Source: Ianthella basta
Lineage: Eukaryota; Porifera; Demospongiae; Verongiida; Ianthellidae
NCBI GenBank assembly: GCA_964019415.1
Contig: OZ025885.1
Span: 3,187,351 to 3,251,350, forward strand
Length of the DNA stretch: 64,000 bases
Reading direction: 5' to 3'
Shown here piece after piece: positions 24,363 through 37,821 of the stretch (the first letter of the stretch is position 1; each line of letters opens with the position of its first letter). The translations under genes and the position numbers were made by a program. The notes beneath the pieces are model-generated. The model made no database searches, was not told where the DNA came from, and was given only the letters and a program-made list of their open reading frames with translations.

Positions 24363-27300
24363 ATGATTATACCTACTCTGCTCTTCATCCTTAAGTGCGA
24401 TTCCTCTAATCGCATGGCACACGGTGGAGAGATTGTCAATGAAGTAGCGTTAGAGCTAGACGCTTTGGAAAGGGCTGGAGCCGACTTCAAGAGTAGATTC
24501 AGCAGCATCTTGACTGGATTCCCCTGGCACCCTGACGATCCAGAGCCACTGGGCATTGATGATGCCGATGCGGACGCAGTTGTGCGCTCCTATGAGGAAG
24601 CCGAGACGATAAAGCAGAAACGGGCAGCAGAAGAAGAGAAAGAAAGACAGAAGTGGTGGGAGGCGGTGCAAGAAACCGTTCGCGAAGATACAGAACTCTT
24701 TGAAAAGGTACGTAGGAAGGAGGAGGGCCCGTGCACACCTGTGCCGTCAGTCAGCGTCATGAATTTGTTCACATAGCCATAGCTATGTTTGCTTGCCAGT
24801 TATTTACCACCTCCTAGGACACTGTTAAATCGGAAAATTACTATGCAATCGCGGGAGCTTTGTAAGAAGTCGTTCAACTCAAGTACTGTATTTGTCTGCG
24901 TAGAAACCAGGTCTTAATAGGCCAGGTCTTGATAAGACCGGTGGCTAATGGAGCAATGACTTAGCACTGGTTGAATATTGATCTGATGCTCTAGGGACTC
25001 TTTGTATGTATTGCAGACCAGTGCATATATATGACAGAAGTAATACTATGAATATACTGCTGTGCAGTATTCAACAAGCTATCACTACAGTTATTGAAAA
25101 TAAAAAAGACGGAGGATATAACATTGTGGCGGCTGGGACTAATGTGTTTAGTTCTCAGTGGCAAGTACTGTAGGAAGGTTCTCCAATTTCCCTGATCTCC
25201 CAGCCTAGGTGTGTCTTTCTGAATGCCTTTGTACCATTGCTCAATAATCTCTGTGAGTAGAGTGTATTTGTTAATCTGCAGTCTGATGTGCACTGACATG
25301 TACACCCGTGTATGTTTCAGGTGCAGGAGAAATGCAAAGAGGCACTGTCCACTGGTGTTGAGTGGGAGCAGATTGTACGGGGAGTGCTGACAGATGTGAT
25401 GCTTGAGATGGAAGGACTGGAGCCCAGTGCAGCATTGGTTTATATCTTTAAGCAGGAGTTTACATTCTTCCCAGTAAGTTTGAAGGAGTAATCTCCGTAC
25501 CGGACAATCAAAACCTTAGTATGCACACGTATATGAGTACAGTTAGAGATGATTATCATCATTATATATGCACACCTCTACATGCCGGAATAGTACGTGC
25601 AGCTGCAATAACTACACTGTACAGTTATATACCTTCTAACACTGATGTGCACCTTGGTTATGGAGTGTGTGGTTTACAGGTCAGGTTACGCAGCAAGCCT
25701 GTCCTGATGAATGGTACACTTTTATTATGTTGCTATGTGTGACCTTATGACAACTATTGCTTGTACTAGCTGCACATGTACAGACAACCTCCAGCAGTGG
25801 AGACTATGAAAGATTAGTGTAGTTACATCCCTATACTAAGCAGAAGAAATCCATATAATACGTAGCTCGAGCAGTTGGGCTTCAGAGGAAGCTATGAATA
25901 GCTCCAACATACTACATGTAACCAGAGCACTACTATATATGTCAAGAATGGTGCTAGTGGCCTATGAGTGGTTTTGTTTGTGTAGGTGCTCCATACCTGG
26001 GAAGCTAGTTTCACACTCCCATGCATGCCTAGTTGTGTAGGTTACATCAGCTGTTGTTCTTGACACAATGTCAAGCCTGGTTGTAGCAGCTACTGAGGGC
26101 CACAGCCTCGGCCCACACAGAGTGTAGCAGCTTGTACATACTCAGCAATGAAATAATTTTCTATTTAAAACTTGTAGGGAATTGAATCCATTTATCTGGC
26201 ATTGTCTGTAGATGAAACTTGCAAAAGGAGGCACATGTATATTTGGATTGTTGAAAGGTGTTAAGAATTTACTTCAAAGCATAAGCCAATGTAGTCTTTT
26301 CCAAGGAATGCTGATAGAGTAATGCTGCTCCATCCTCCCTATTTCTGAACTGCATCTTGGCTACACAGTACCGTCTTTACATCTCCATGTACCTGGATTA
26401 ACCACTGTATATTCCTTTACTTTAGTTTACTGCAATTAACTAATACTTTGTAATTAAGATCTTGAAGGAGGAGTGACTGGCTGACACTGTACAAAGCATG
26501 TTTCTGTCCCCTGCTGTAGACCCTTTTTCTGCTCCAAGAGCTGTTATCCCGTGAAGCCAGCATTAGACCTGAAACAGGGGATGAAGCTAACAGTGTAGTT
26601 CACTTGGCGGTTCGCACTGGTCGGGTACAATACGTTGAAGCAATGGTCAAAGACAATGAGATACACTTCTACCTTTTGCGCCATGTAACTGATGAAGCCG
26701 GCTTTCCAGTTCTGCATGAAGCAGTTATCCACGGCAATGAGGAGATGTACAACCTGCTTGTGGAGAACGGAGGAGGCGAGAATAAACGTGACAAGGAGAA
26801 CCGAACTGTTTTGCATGTAGTGGCTGAATACAACCGTGATGACTTGGTGTGGCGACTGACAAGTGAGGAGAACACAGAGATGACAGCTCAAGATAACAAT
26901 GGCCTAACGCCACTGCATCAGGCAGTCATGTCTGACTCAACTGCAGTTGCTGAAGTACTGCTGCAGAAAGGTGAGTATCATGCGCAAAATCTGTCCCTGC
27001 ATCTGAAGGCTCTTGCCCTCGTTTGGTTATGCTTACCATGTTTTGCAAAAAGACGTCCAGGTCACCAAATATGATGGTAAGCGTAGTCGACTGACACTTG
27101 GATCAATCGCATAGACTGTGTTATTACTAACAGTGTGCACATATATACACGTGCATACAGAAAGGAACAATGGAACAAAAGCTATTGTTACAGTCACATG
27201 ATGTGTGCGAGCATGCTAACAGGAAGTGAGGTTGTGTAGCCATAAAGTACAGGAAATGATAATAATAAGGTAATATGATGTGCTACAGGAAATAATAAAG

Positions 27301-30300
27301 GAGTCAACAGTATGCATGCATGTGTAAGAGGTACATGTGCATCACACTACAGTATCACCATATGGTACTGCCACAGGGTAATGATCAAGTGATGTACATA
27401 CGTATATAGTAAGCATGCAGGCTGCATCAATGTGTACTGCTGCCAATATGGATGCTAGAACGAGAATGGAAATTTGAAAAGGTGGCAAAGGACATCTGAG
27501 ATTATGAAAATGAGCGACTATGATGGATGAATGTGTATAGATTAATGATACTATATAGGGACTTTGTTGGAGGAACAACAGGAGCATTTGCTGTGCATGT
27601 ATTTAGTCAAATGATACCATAGAGGCTCATTGTTGCATCATATGTACATGAAGGCAAGACTTTGGAGCATTGGTCATTCAGCTAACAAAGACCCTCGGAC
27701 GGATAAAGACGTCCTGAATCTTTTACCATTTATGTTGTGTGAATTGTTCAAAAGGGTTTGCCTTTAGTCGAATGATTATGCATTAAGTATTTGTACATGA
27801 TGATACTACATGTGAAGGCCCATTGCTGCATGCATATACAGTAGGTATAAGGAGTTGTTGAGCATAGTTGTAGCGGCTGGGATTCACATGAATCATTATC
27901 CAGAACATCATCTTTCTCAACTGATATAAAGAACTGATCACACGATTCCACCGGCCAACTGCTTGCTAAAGTACTTGGGTACTAGGTTTCAGTAGATGAG
28001 TTGTAATGTCAGAGTAAATGCACTGTTGATCAGAGAACAAATTAATGCTATTCGTGTGTGGCAGTGTGTAGTTATGGTGTTGAGAGTGATTGTGTTTGAG
28101 ATGGACAAGGTCGCTGTGCAGACTGAGGTACCAGCTACAGTCAAGATTGGGTGTAACATTCTGCATTTTGATGTGGACGTCTCCGTGTATCTGCTTCACT
28201 GTTCACATCCAAGGACAGTCACTGGGTTATGATGTCAAACTATGATGCCCTGAAATTGTGGTGCACATTTTTAGCTTGAATGGTACACATGACATGCTGT
28301 ATGGACACAAGAAGCATTGATGTAGCACATAAGTGCAAGTGCAGGTGAATTGAAGTGTGAAAGGCCTTGAAGCGTATCAGGTATTCACATAATCTGTGAA
28401 TATAGGCAAATTGATCAGGAGCAATGATGTAGCAGATTAATCAACAATTGAATGTAGGACATTTTGGCCGCAAAGGCCTTAATTTGTCAGCTGTGTACAA
28501 AACTGCTATATAGGCACAAAACTCTGGAGCCACTTTAAACCGTAACGATGACAGAGTCTCAACTGCACTACATTGAAGCCTGTCCAAACAGCCACCTGTG
28601 GGCCAGTTCTAACTTACCTTTATAGAGAGGTGGCTGCATTACAGAAGGAGCTAGGGAGGCTGGCTGTTTTAGAGAGGTGGCTGCCTAACTCAGTGATCAT
28701 CTTAGACAGGTTCCAGTGTATGCTATATGCACTACATCTTGGTGATGGCCACCCATGCAGGTTCCCCAGTGAACATCCAAGATGCAAAAGGCCAAACTCC
28801 CCTGCACATTGCTGTGGAGAAGCAATCCAAGTACATGATGGACTGGTTGCTCTACCACAAGGCAGATCCAGGCATTGCAGATCACAGCAATGATACTCCG
28901 CTGACTCTAGCTGCGCAGTGGCCAGAGGGTTTCCAATTCTTATTGAGTCATTGCTATGAAGGAGAAGGAAGTGAAGCTCCAAAAAAGGCTCTCAAAGAAG
29001 CAATGAAAAAGAGGAAAGACAAAGTAGCTGCAGCGAAAATTAAGGAACTTCCTCACTCTGAGTAAGACATGCATATGGTGAATTAGAATACATTGTCATT
29101 CTTATCATCAACTAAGTAAGGTTAGGGGTATGCTCGTAAGGCAGTAGCTATTTCCTTATGCCTTATGTATGGTTGCTATGCAGCACTTGTCGATTCACAT
29201 TACTTTAGGGTTGTGAAAATGCTGCAGTTTTACTATCGCCATAGAGAAGACATTCGACCACCACAGGAACATGAGTTGAACTACTCCTTCATTGAGGATT
29301 TTGTTGATGACCCATCAATGAAGGTGAACACATAATTATAGACTGTCAATGCACCTAATCACCTCCTAATGGAGGTTGCTACATGAGTAATAGGTATATA
29401 AGTATACTTAGGAATGCTGCACAGTTTGCAACGTTCCAACACACCAAATCACATTACTGTTGTTGTTTACAGAGGTCAACTCTTGCCATATTGGATCACT
29501 TTGTGCTGGCCAACACCTGTGTCAATAGTGAAGTGATGGAGAGCGATCTTCTTGGTTATCCACCAGACGAATACGCATTTGAAAACCAGTCCAAGTCATT
29601 CCTGAGCGCACTGTCAGATCACGGCATTAAGGTAGTCTTCTATGGTTACAGTATGTTTGCTTTCCTTTAGATATGCCTCTACCCATAAAAACTTGTTCTT
29701 CAACTTTGCTTTCAGTTCTTTAATGCATTCAAGTTACATTTTAAGGCCCTTGTACCTCCCACTCAGGAGATAGCCCTGCACCTGGCAGTAACAGCATTAA
29801 TGGACCACAAGTGGAAGTCATTTGGCTGGTGGCTTTTTGGGTGAGTGTGTGCTATGGTTTGAACAGTATATCAGCTGCCATGGATGACCTCTATTCCTGC
29901 ACATTCAAATCTTGTTGTACTTATTTTCCTGTGGGCAACTTTGTTGGTTCTAGAACACTCTCTGGACCATAGTAAAGTTTGATACAAGAGATTTTTATTT
30001 ATATGCTGGTAGATTGTATGTCAGCTAGTCTACTTTGTAATGCTATCATGGCAACATGATAGAATGCTCTCAATCAATAGCAAGCAAAGCTATAAGAGAC
30101 TGTTGAATGCTTCTAAACTAAAGAACACTTGTGTGACCTGTGATATTGGTATAAATAGTTATTCAGTGCTAAAACTGCCCACCCTTAATTGTTAAACCTC
30201 CCTTCTATCCTCTTGACCTTCCTCTCCAGGTTCATTTTTACTCTGTACCTGTTCCGTATGGTGGTGTTTGGTGCAGCCCTCTTCATTGCAGCTCGACCAG

Positions 30301-33300
30301 ATCTTGACAACCCAGGTTGCTATAGAGATGGATGGGATTATGCAAGAGGAGTGTTTGAAGCAATTTCCCTACTATTCTTTCTGTACAAAGGCTATGATGA
30401 GATCAGTGAAATGTTTCAGTAAGTCATTGGGGTGGCAGCCAAATAAGTGCTTTGCTTTATAGATTGTGGGGTGATTCCAACTACCCAAACACTGTAATGT
30501 ATGTATTAGGTTCAGAAAGGCTTACTTCAAGGACTATTACAACTACCTGCAAATAGCATCTGTGTTGCTGCCACTCCTGATCATCCCTTTTCGTGCTGCC
30601 ACCACATGGTGTGCATCCACTGGAGACGGATACTGTGCCTTGACTTTCAACAGCACAGCAATGGGGAACACATCATTCAGCGAGTCTTGCATAGTGGCCT
30701 CCAGTGTGCAGTGGATAGTAGCCTCACTTGCCTACCTGCTCAATGCAATGCTCATTGTGGAATACATTGCTTTATTCAGGTATGTACACAAGCATGGATG
30801 TCGCCATAGTACGTGCTGCATAATACACTGTATATAAGTCACTATCAGTCATACATTTGGGCCCAGTAATTACTGCTCATCCCAAACAAGGTTTTATGGT
30901 GGTGTGGTTGGATTTGTCTGCAGACATTGTGTTAAGTACGGGTTATGCATGTCTGGAGATTAGCTGCATAGAGACAATGCCCACATATCTGCTGTATGTA
31001 TGGTGTTTCCTTATCAACATAATCGTTTAATGATGATTAAAAGACTGATTTGTTTTTGTCCACTTAGTACTTAGCATGGAACTCAGTGCATTGTGCCACT
31101 GACCAATTCACTGTATTTTCCCCAGGCTGACAGGTGTTTATGTGCGCATCCTGTTGAAGATTCTGGCATCTGATATGACCAAGTTCATTGTCATATTCTT
31201 TGTTGTGTTGTACATCTTTGTGGGCACCTTCTACCTTGCCCTGCGAGCCGGTGTGGTCATCTCTGCAGATGGGCAAATTAATTCTGACTTGCAGCTTTTC
31301 CAACTCCAGACTCTGTGAGTGTCAGTTGTAGTACCAGTTCCAAAGCAGCATAAGAGCCTCTGCACTTAAATGCAGCTATGAAGAATATAACCGTGGTAAA
31401 ACACTGCAACTGTCTTTTGCTGCAGATATCCCTGGCATGTGCTGTTTACAGGGTTTCGTATACTGTTTGAGACTGGAAGTGTTTTGGATAATTACTTTGC
31501 AGTCAATACAGCAACTGGGCAGTATATTGGCTACCAGTGAGCTGCAGTAACACATGGACTGACTCACACACATACACATGCATGCACTGTACGGATGGGC
31601 ATGGTGTATATTCATATACTGTGTCCATCGTATAATTATATAATCCATACAGGTGGTTCTCCATTTTGCTGTATTTGGTCTTCCTGTTTGTGGTCATTGT
31701 GGTCCTACTGAACCTGCTGATTGCTCAGATGAGCAACACCTACGCAACAATACAGGATGAAGCCGAAGGCACCTATGCTGTTGCCAGGGCTAGAATCTTA
31801 GCCAGGCTAGAAAAAAGTCGGTTTTTTGGCTGTGGCCAGGTAGGTACGTATATTGTACAGTATAGTGCAGTATGCGCTTACTGTATGGCAGGAGATGCAT
31901 CTGTGTGTGTCTTATGTTTGTGTACATATGCATGTGTCTAAGCTTGTATTCATTACTTTGTGCAATGTATGGTGTCTTTGTCCATCTATGTGTATATGTA
32001 TGTATGTAGCCACTTCGCAAGAAGTATTACAGTGAACTTCTATGGACTTACGGTAAGGTAATCTGCCAGAAACTCCACCATGCTGCCATTAATCCTAATT
32101 GCCTCCTTTCTCATGCAGAAACAACTGAAAAAGAGACAGAACGTGACGAGAAAGAAGAGAGATTGCTGTAAGTGGCCACAGGTGCGGACATATACATATT
32201 ATCTGGTGTTTACACTAAGTTCCTAGCCATTTCTGTTGTAAAGATTCCATACATGTTTCAAAGAACATGTGGAAAAAACTGTGTACAATAAGTATCCTTA
32301 CTGAAGGGCGATCATTTGCTGTGAACATTGCAGTACTTAAGCAGTTTGTGTATACAATGAATGAATGTGGCAAGACTGATTGGTGGCCAGATTGATCTGT
32401 ATGGCAGTAATGAACATGAAACTTATGATAATCACAGACACTGTGATGACGTAGCTAGGGTGATATTCAAAGAAACGTACTGTATGTGTATGGATTTGGG
32501 TGAATATAGTGTTGTAGACAGTCCTTGTGTCACTTGTCCTGATCTTAATTGAGCTGGAGTCTGACTCTGCAAAGTGAGGTTAGGCATGCTGTCATGGCAT
32601 GCAAGGCTTGCTGCCGATCGTCAACCCAAATGCCCTTTACTGACAGTCAACCCCACAGCCAACCAGTGGCTGTCATATATGCCCCACACAACCCTCAACT
32701 CTGCTAGATCGATGGGGCTTGTGAGCAAGCTATCATCACTTATGGTTGTGAGCACTAAAGAAGTGAATGTGTCATGCTCAATCTCCCGGATTCGCTATAG
32801 TTATGTCATTCATGTCAGCCATCAACCGCTGTCACTTCCGTTGTTTTGTCGCCACTTATGCAAATAGCTCACCCGTTTCTGTGTTAAGTCACTGATGATG
32901 ACAATTAACTGTATTGCTGTCAAAATGTTTGGCAGTATTTTCCCAATAAGAACTTTACTCCATTCTTTCATACTTGCTCTGTGACATTCATTGCTAGGCA
33001 CTTACTGTACATATGTACTTGAATAATGACGTTGTGTGCTTACCGTATGCGCTCAAATTATTCACAGATTAAACTTACATGGCTTGAGGATTTTCATTAT
33101 ATTCATGGTTTTTATTTTCATGGATGCCTGAGTCACCCATATTGTATTACATATATACACTTTACCACCACCTTCTGCATCTGTAGAGCGCGATGGCTGC
33201 TCTATGTCAGTTTTAGCAGCTCCTGCCATGGAGTATAAACAAGATTCCAAAGTTGGGCACATCGCGCTGCTTAAGGATATGCACAAAATGATGTTCTTGA

Positions 33301-33765
33301 AGTCTCTTCACCCGGATAACCGAACGGTAAACTGCTAAACAACAAAGCGTCGATCGTATAATACCCGCAGACGCTGCAAGGGCTACGTATATATAACCAG
33401 ACACGGGGGGGGGGGCACGTTTGACGTCCATTTTTACAGTTACACACACTTTTGCCTAAATTATTCATGGTTGGCTCCAGAACCGCGAATACCGCGAAAG
33501 TTTAGTCCGTGGAACATTTGAGTGCATATGTCTTGTCCATGTATGTATGTACATAAGTATGTGTACTTCAATCCATTATGTTGTATTGTTACTGTATGTT
33601 ATGTGATTTAGATCACTGGAGAAGAAGATAGACTCACTGACTGAAATGATGACAGAATTAATTGCGTTCCACCAAAGTGAAAGAGAGCAAAAGGAGGCCA
33701 TGCTGGAATTTGCTCTGCCTGAAGCGCCAACTACCCCAGTAGATGATAGCGGGAGTGATGACTAA
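24363..33765 (+). CDS. Ankyrin-repeat TRP cation channel, TRPV-like, 15 exons
   Basis: Exons: 24363-24707, 25321-25473, 26520-26970, 28761-29061, 29209-29323, 29473-29631, 29716-29840, 30230-30418, 30510-30779, 31126-31314, 31426-31536, 31653-31839, 32010-32052, 32119-32167, 33612-33765; all phases fit. Starting at 24363 gives 946 residues; the internal Met at 24414 (MAHGGE) gives 929 and may be the true start. There is an acidic helical N-terminus, then about six ankyrin repeats in exons 26520 and 28761 (NGLTPLHQAV, GQTPLHIAV). The pre-S1/S1 segment HKWKSF...LYLFRMVVF and the ARPD that follows resemble TRPV. Further hydrophobic segments follow; the last, before the TRP region, is LLNLLIAQMSNTY. 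The pore loop FRILFETGS lacks the usual GMGD filter. A charged, coiled-coil-like tail ends in SGSDD. Likely a plasma-membrane sensory cation channel; the exact subfamily is uncertain. Confidence 0.88.
28445..28500 (-). other. Degenerate hammerhead-like motif, single copy
   Basis: Minus strand reads CAGCTGACAAATTAAGGCCT...GCGGCCAAAATGTCC. The stem is recognisable but the core is mutated. No inverted partner is seen nearby. It lies in the TRP gene intron before the exon at 28761. Confidence 0.4.
28560..28715. mobile_element. Degenerate pogo-like MITE beside TRP exon
   Basis: AGCCTGTCCAAACAGCCACC at the left and, inverted, CTTAGACAGGTTCCAGTGTA at the right flank internal AGAGAGGTGGCTGC copies. 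It belongs with the elements at 13115 and 58305. It lies just upstream of the splice acceptor of the exon at 28761. Confidence 0.45.
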
Positions 33766-34074
33766 TTGATCCCTGTCTATAGTGTAGTATGCACTGGAGT
33801 TGATAACAGAGACATCGTCAGTACATTTTAGTTTTTGCTCTTTCAGTCTCTTTTAGTTTTAGTACTGTATGATTTCTGAGTGAATTGATACCATGCCATT
33901 ATACATTTGTATTATTATCTGCTTTTAGACAGTGTTGCCTTGTGGTACCATTGATCTGCCCACTGACTGATTGCTTTCATGTCTGGCCATTTGCCATTGC
34001 TCGTGGTTGTACAGTGTCAACCAGCCAACTCAATTGGCAAAGTATAATTATTATAATTTATCACAAATCACTAC

Positions 34075-34600
34075 CTGCCCCAGTCCCCTGTCGCACCTGA
34101 CAATAGTGCATACCCCACTGCCAGCCCCAGTTCCTGTCGCACCTGACAATAGTGCATACCCCACTGCCAGCCCCAGTCCCTGTCGCACCTGACAATAGTG
34201 CATACCCCACTGCCAGCCCCAGTCCCCTGTCGCACCTGACAATAGTGCATACCCCACTGCCAGCCCCAGTCCCCTGTCGCACCTGACAATAGTGCATACC
34301 CCACTGCCAGCCCCAGTCCCTGTCGCACCTGACAATAGTGCACACCCCACTGCCAGCCCCAGTCCCCTGTCGCACCTGACAATAGTGCATATCCCACTGC
34401 CAGCCCCAGTCCCCTGTCGCACCTGACAATAGTGCATACCCCACTGCCAGCCCCAGTCCCCTGTCGCACCTGACAATAGTGCATACCCCACTGCCAGCCC
34501 CAGTCCCTGTCGCACCTGACAATAGTGCATACCCCACTGCCAGCCCCAGTCCCTGTCGCACCTGACAATAGTGCATACCCCACTGCCAGCCACAGTCATC
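34075..34600 (+). repeat. 46-47 bp minisatellite, about 11 copies
   Basis: Unit CCTGTCGCACCTGACAATAG followed by TGCATACCCCACTGCCAGCC and CCAGTC; length alternates between 46 and 47 by one C. It starts ~310 bp after the TRP stop codon. The long minus-strand frames over it are repeat artefacts. Confidence 0.92.
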
Positions 34601-34803
34601 GTCGCACTGGACACTGGTACATGCTACCACCAACCATCGTCAAGCACGGGACTGACATCCAGCCATGCATGCATGGCTATGGATTCATGATCCTTAGGAC
34701 ACCAGTATGGAGAGGATGGGCAAAAAGCTGGAGCATGTTCTGATTTGCACAAAGGGCAACTGACCTGTAGAAGAAGAGGCTCATTGCTACGTTGTTCAAT
34801 GTA

Positions 34804-35561
34804 AGCGAATAGTTTGTGGGCAATACGTAGCAGATTATTCAACAACTGAATGCAGGACGTTTCGGCCCGAAGGCCTTTGTCAGCTGCGTACAAAACTGAG
34901 AATGTACAGTGTGAGACTGGTTTATATAGCTATGGGTAACTGTGTGTGACCAATCAAATTCTAGGATTATGTGTACATGTGTTTAGCCAGTCAGAAACAT
35001 AGTTATGTGTACAGCGGGTGTGGCCAATGAAAAAGAAAAGAAAATAGTGGGGTTGGAGGGGAGGGGGGCTAAATTCCTTGTACATGTTGCTGACTGTGGC
35101 CCACTGGTTGGACTGGGACAGGTCTCCCTCCTGCTGCATGGTACACTGTGACAGCATCACCTTCTGACTCTTCTCCACTCCTTTCCCTTGCGGCTGGTCC
35201 TCTCTGCGGTGCTCTTTGCCTCGGTCAAGCAATTTGGCCAGTCTCACCCTGTACTTCTTCAGCTTGTAGGCTGTCCTCGGTTTAGCTTGCTCCAAGCGAT
35301 CAATAATGTAGATCTGTCTTCTACATTATTGATCGCTTGGAGCAAGCTAAACCGAGGACATAACTATGTTTCTGATTGGCTAAACTCATGTACACATAAT
35401 CCTAGAATTTGATTGGTCACACAGTCACCCATAGCTATATAAACCAGTCTCCCACTGTACATTCTCAGTTTTGTACGCAGCTGATGAAGGCCTTTGGGCC
35501 GAAACGTCCTGCATTCAGTTGTTAAATAATCTGCTATGTATTGCCCACAAACTATTTGCTT
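34804..35561. mobile_element. Inverted-repeat element with hammerhead-like ribozymes and hinge palindrome
   Basis: Arms 34804-35006 and 35356-35561 are inverted copies (~200 bp). In the right arm the plus strand shows GCAG, CTGATGA, A, GGCC-TTTG-GGCC, GAAA, CGTC, CTGC at 35477-35512: a hammerhead-like core with stem I GCAG/CTGC and stem II GGCC/GGCC. The left-arm minus strand has CTGACAA in place of CTGATGA. The centre holds a perfect 41-bp inverted repeat, 35272-35312 and 35320-35360, with a 7-base loop. A minus-strand frame, 35295-34954, reads MEQAKPRTAYKLKKYRVRLA and may be an element-coded remnant. The core resembles that of Penelope-like retroelement terminal repeats; no reverse transcriptase is visible. 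Confidence 0.65.
35477..35512 (+). ncRNA. Hammerhead-like ribozyme motif (intact core)
   Basis: Core CTGATGA (35481-35487), GAAA (35501-35504) and CGTC (35505-35508) with two matching short stems. Expected self-cleavage would be after C35508. One extra A (35488) lies between the core and stem II, and stem III is only ACGT, so activity might need a dimer paired through that self-complementary ACGU. Confidence 0.5.
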
Positions 35562-36253
35562 CCAGCAACTGACCTGTTTGTGTGTGCAACAATACATACA
35601 GCTGCAGTGTTTTAGTGTACATGGGCATGTGTGCACATTCTATATATCCCGTCAGGTCCATTCACACTTCCAAACCTGTTCCAGTCACCTCAAGCCATCT
35701 CCCAAGTGTCGATCATGGGCCTTGTCCCATCATAGTCTGCTTTTAAGGCACAACGGTTGCACATGTATGTAACACTCACTCTGGCTTGCCCTACAATGCA
35801 GTGCATTCACCTAACATCTACAATTCTGTTACTTGCACTGTATACACACACACAGCTTCATGTTACATATATATAAGTAAGTCTATACAGTATAATTAAA
35901 AGCATTACTACATACATTGTCATGCATGCTAAAATCGAAATGTTGCAGATATTCACAACCATATCTGCATCACTGCACATTGGCACTACCTATAGTAGAG
36001 TGCACAACAACTTGTGATAGTGTATATCATTCATTTCATGACTATTTCTACAGCACAGCAATTTCTGAGTCTTCCTAAATACTTGGACTCTAAAGGAGTA
36101 CATATGCAGCTGCTTCTAATCAAATGAAATGCGAGAAAGACATGGCAATGTATATGTTCATATAAATGCTATGAAGGTTAATAGGCCTATGCAGCAGTAT
36201 TGTAGTTAGTGTATAGCTAGAAATATTTTTGTGCCATGTCAAGCATCCAATCC

Positions 36254-37505
36254 TTATTCTTTGGTGGGAGAAAAACACCATGGCTCACCCTGCAGCAGAG
36301 AGCAAGATAAGCACCTCAAAACTATACACTGGGTTGCTGGTGCCTAATAATATGCATACCTCTACGGATGATGCTTCCCAGCAGCAACCTCTCATCAGGC
36401 AATCAAACTCATTGATGCCCGTATAGCCTGCAGGATCAAGGGTGTGTGCATGAAGCACAAGGTAGAGATCAAGTTGCCTCTATTATACAGTAGGTCTTAC
36501 CGCAATCTTTCTTTGATTCAGTTGGACATGTTTTGGCTTCAAAGAAGCACCATGGTACTCCCTATTGCAGAGGAAAATGACAATACTTCATACTTTAAAA
36601 CTATATCATACACCTGCAATTGCATCAGTTTGCTTATACCTTTGCTTCTGTTGGCACATAGCAGCACTGTCTATCTAAGCATTCATACTTTGACATGCCA
36701 GGATATCCTGCAGAATGATTCACATTACGTATATAATAATATTAGTGCAAAGAATGTACTGGAATCTAGTAATGCTGCAATACTTACCACAATCTATTTT
36801 GTCACCATCTTCGACTTCACAATTGCGGACTGGATGAAAGCACCATGGCTCTCCCTGCATGTGTTAATATGGAGAATACTATTATTTGAATGTATCATTC
36901 TATTCATTCTGCTCAAGCCAGTGGACAGCCACGACCTGACAATGTGCTTACTTCTTTCTGAGATTGCTCATAGCAGCACCCTTTTGCATTGCATTCAGAC
37001 TCCGTTATGCCCATGTATCCTGCAGAGTTAAGGGCAACTAGTAGTAAACATGATGTATAATATCAGTTGAAGAAACTCCTATTTGATAAGCAATTTTTAA
37101 TTCTTTCTTTACCACAGTCAAGTCTTGATGTGTCAGGGTCACAGGTTATTGAGGTATTTCTGAAGCACCATGGTACACCCTACAAGGTGGATTGAATAAC
37201 AGGACAGTATAGCAAGTGTATGACCATACATGTACAGCTTTGCAGAGCCTGATGGCCCGCACCTTTGCATTAGAGTCCCAACAGCAGCCTCTATCATTCG
37301 TACATTCGTCCTCTTTAATACCAAGGTATCCTAAAGAAACAAAGCCATTGCAGATTGGTATTGAACACCAATATGAATTGCTTAGGTTATTGTACTACAA
37401 ACTATGCAACTTACCACAGTCAATTCTCTCTCCTTTAGGATCACAGTCCTGTCCAAAAGTCAACCCGATCAACAAGAACAGAGCAGTCAAAGACAGCCCA
37501 AACAT
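36254..37505 (-). CDS. Secreted four-trefoil protein, array copy 1
   Basis: Minus-strand exons 37505-37415, 37330-37263, 37179-37113, 37019-36952, 36854-36788, 36707-36640, 36561-36501, 36427-36360, 36289-36254 give 594 nt, 197 residues. The start MFGLSLTALFLLIGLTFG is a signal peptide. Four trefoil domains follow, each of form C..DCG / GY.GI...C....CC / G[VE]PWCF and each split by a phase-1 and a phase-0 intron. All splice sites are GT-AG. The protein ends WCFSPTKE. As a secreted, disulphide-rich trefoil protein it likely works at mucus or tissue surfaces. Its nearest relatives are the two copies downstream. Confidence 0.9.
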
Positions 37506-37551
37506 CTTGCCACTGGTCTCTTGTGATGTGGTGCGCCAAGTAGTGGGTAGC

Positions 37552-37560
37552 CTATTTATA
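37552..37560 (-). promoter_or_regulatory. TATA box, array copy 1
   Basis: Minus strand TATAAATAG about 47 bp upstream of the ATG at 37505, conserved in copy 2 at the same spacing. Confidence 0.65.
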
Positions 37561-37693
37561 TCCTACAGCTCATCTACTGTAGGAAGTACTACTCACTTGT
37601 TGCACCTACATATACCCCACTTCGGCATAAAAACTTTATAATATGCAAGGTAAGTATACAGTGTCCTAAGGTGCTACTGCTGCTACTACTACT

Positions 37694-37821
<128 letters not shown>

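Noticed and set aside
27685-27725. GCTAACAAAGACCC...ATAAAGACGTCCTG as a hammerhead-like remnant
   Set aside because: Layout is suggestive, but both core parts are mutated and no inverted partner was found.
34051-34633. Minus-strand frames with repeated GLAVGYALLSGATG
   Set aside because: Open only because the 46-47 bp repeat unit lacks stops; several frames are equally open.
36444-37031. 195-residue plus-strand frame (MCMKHKVEIKLPLL...)
   Set aside because: Antisense to the exons and introns of trefoil copy 1; equivalents in copies 2 and 3 are broken differently.
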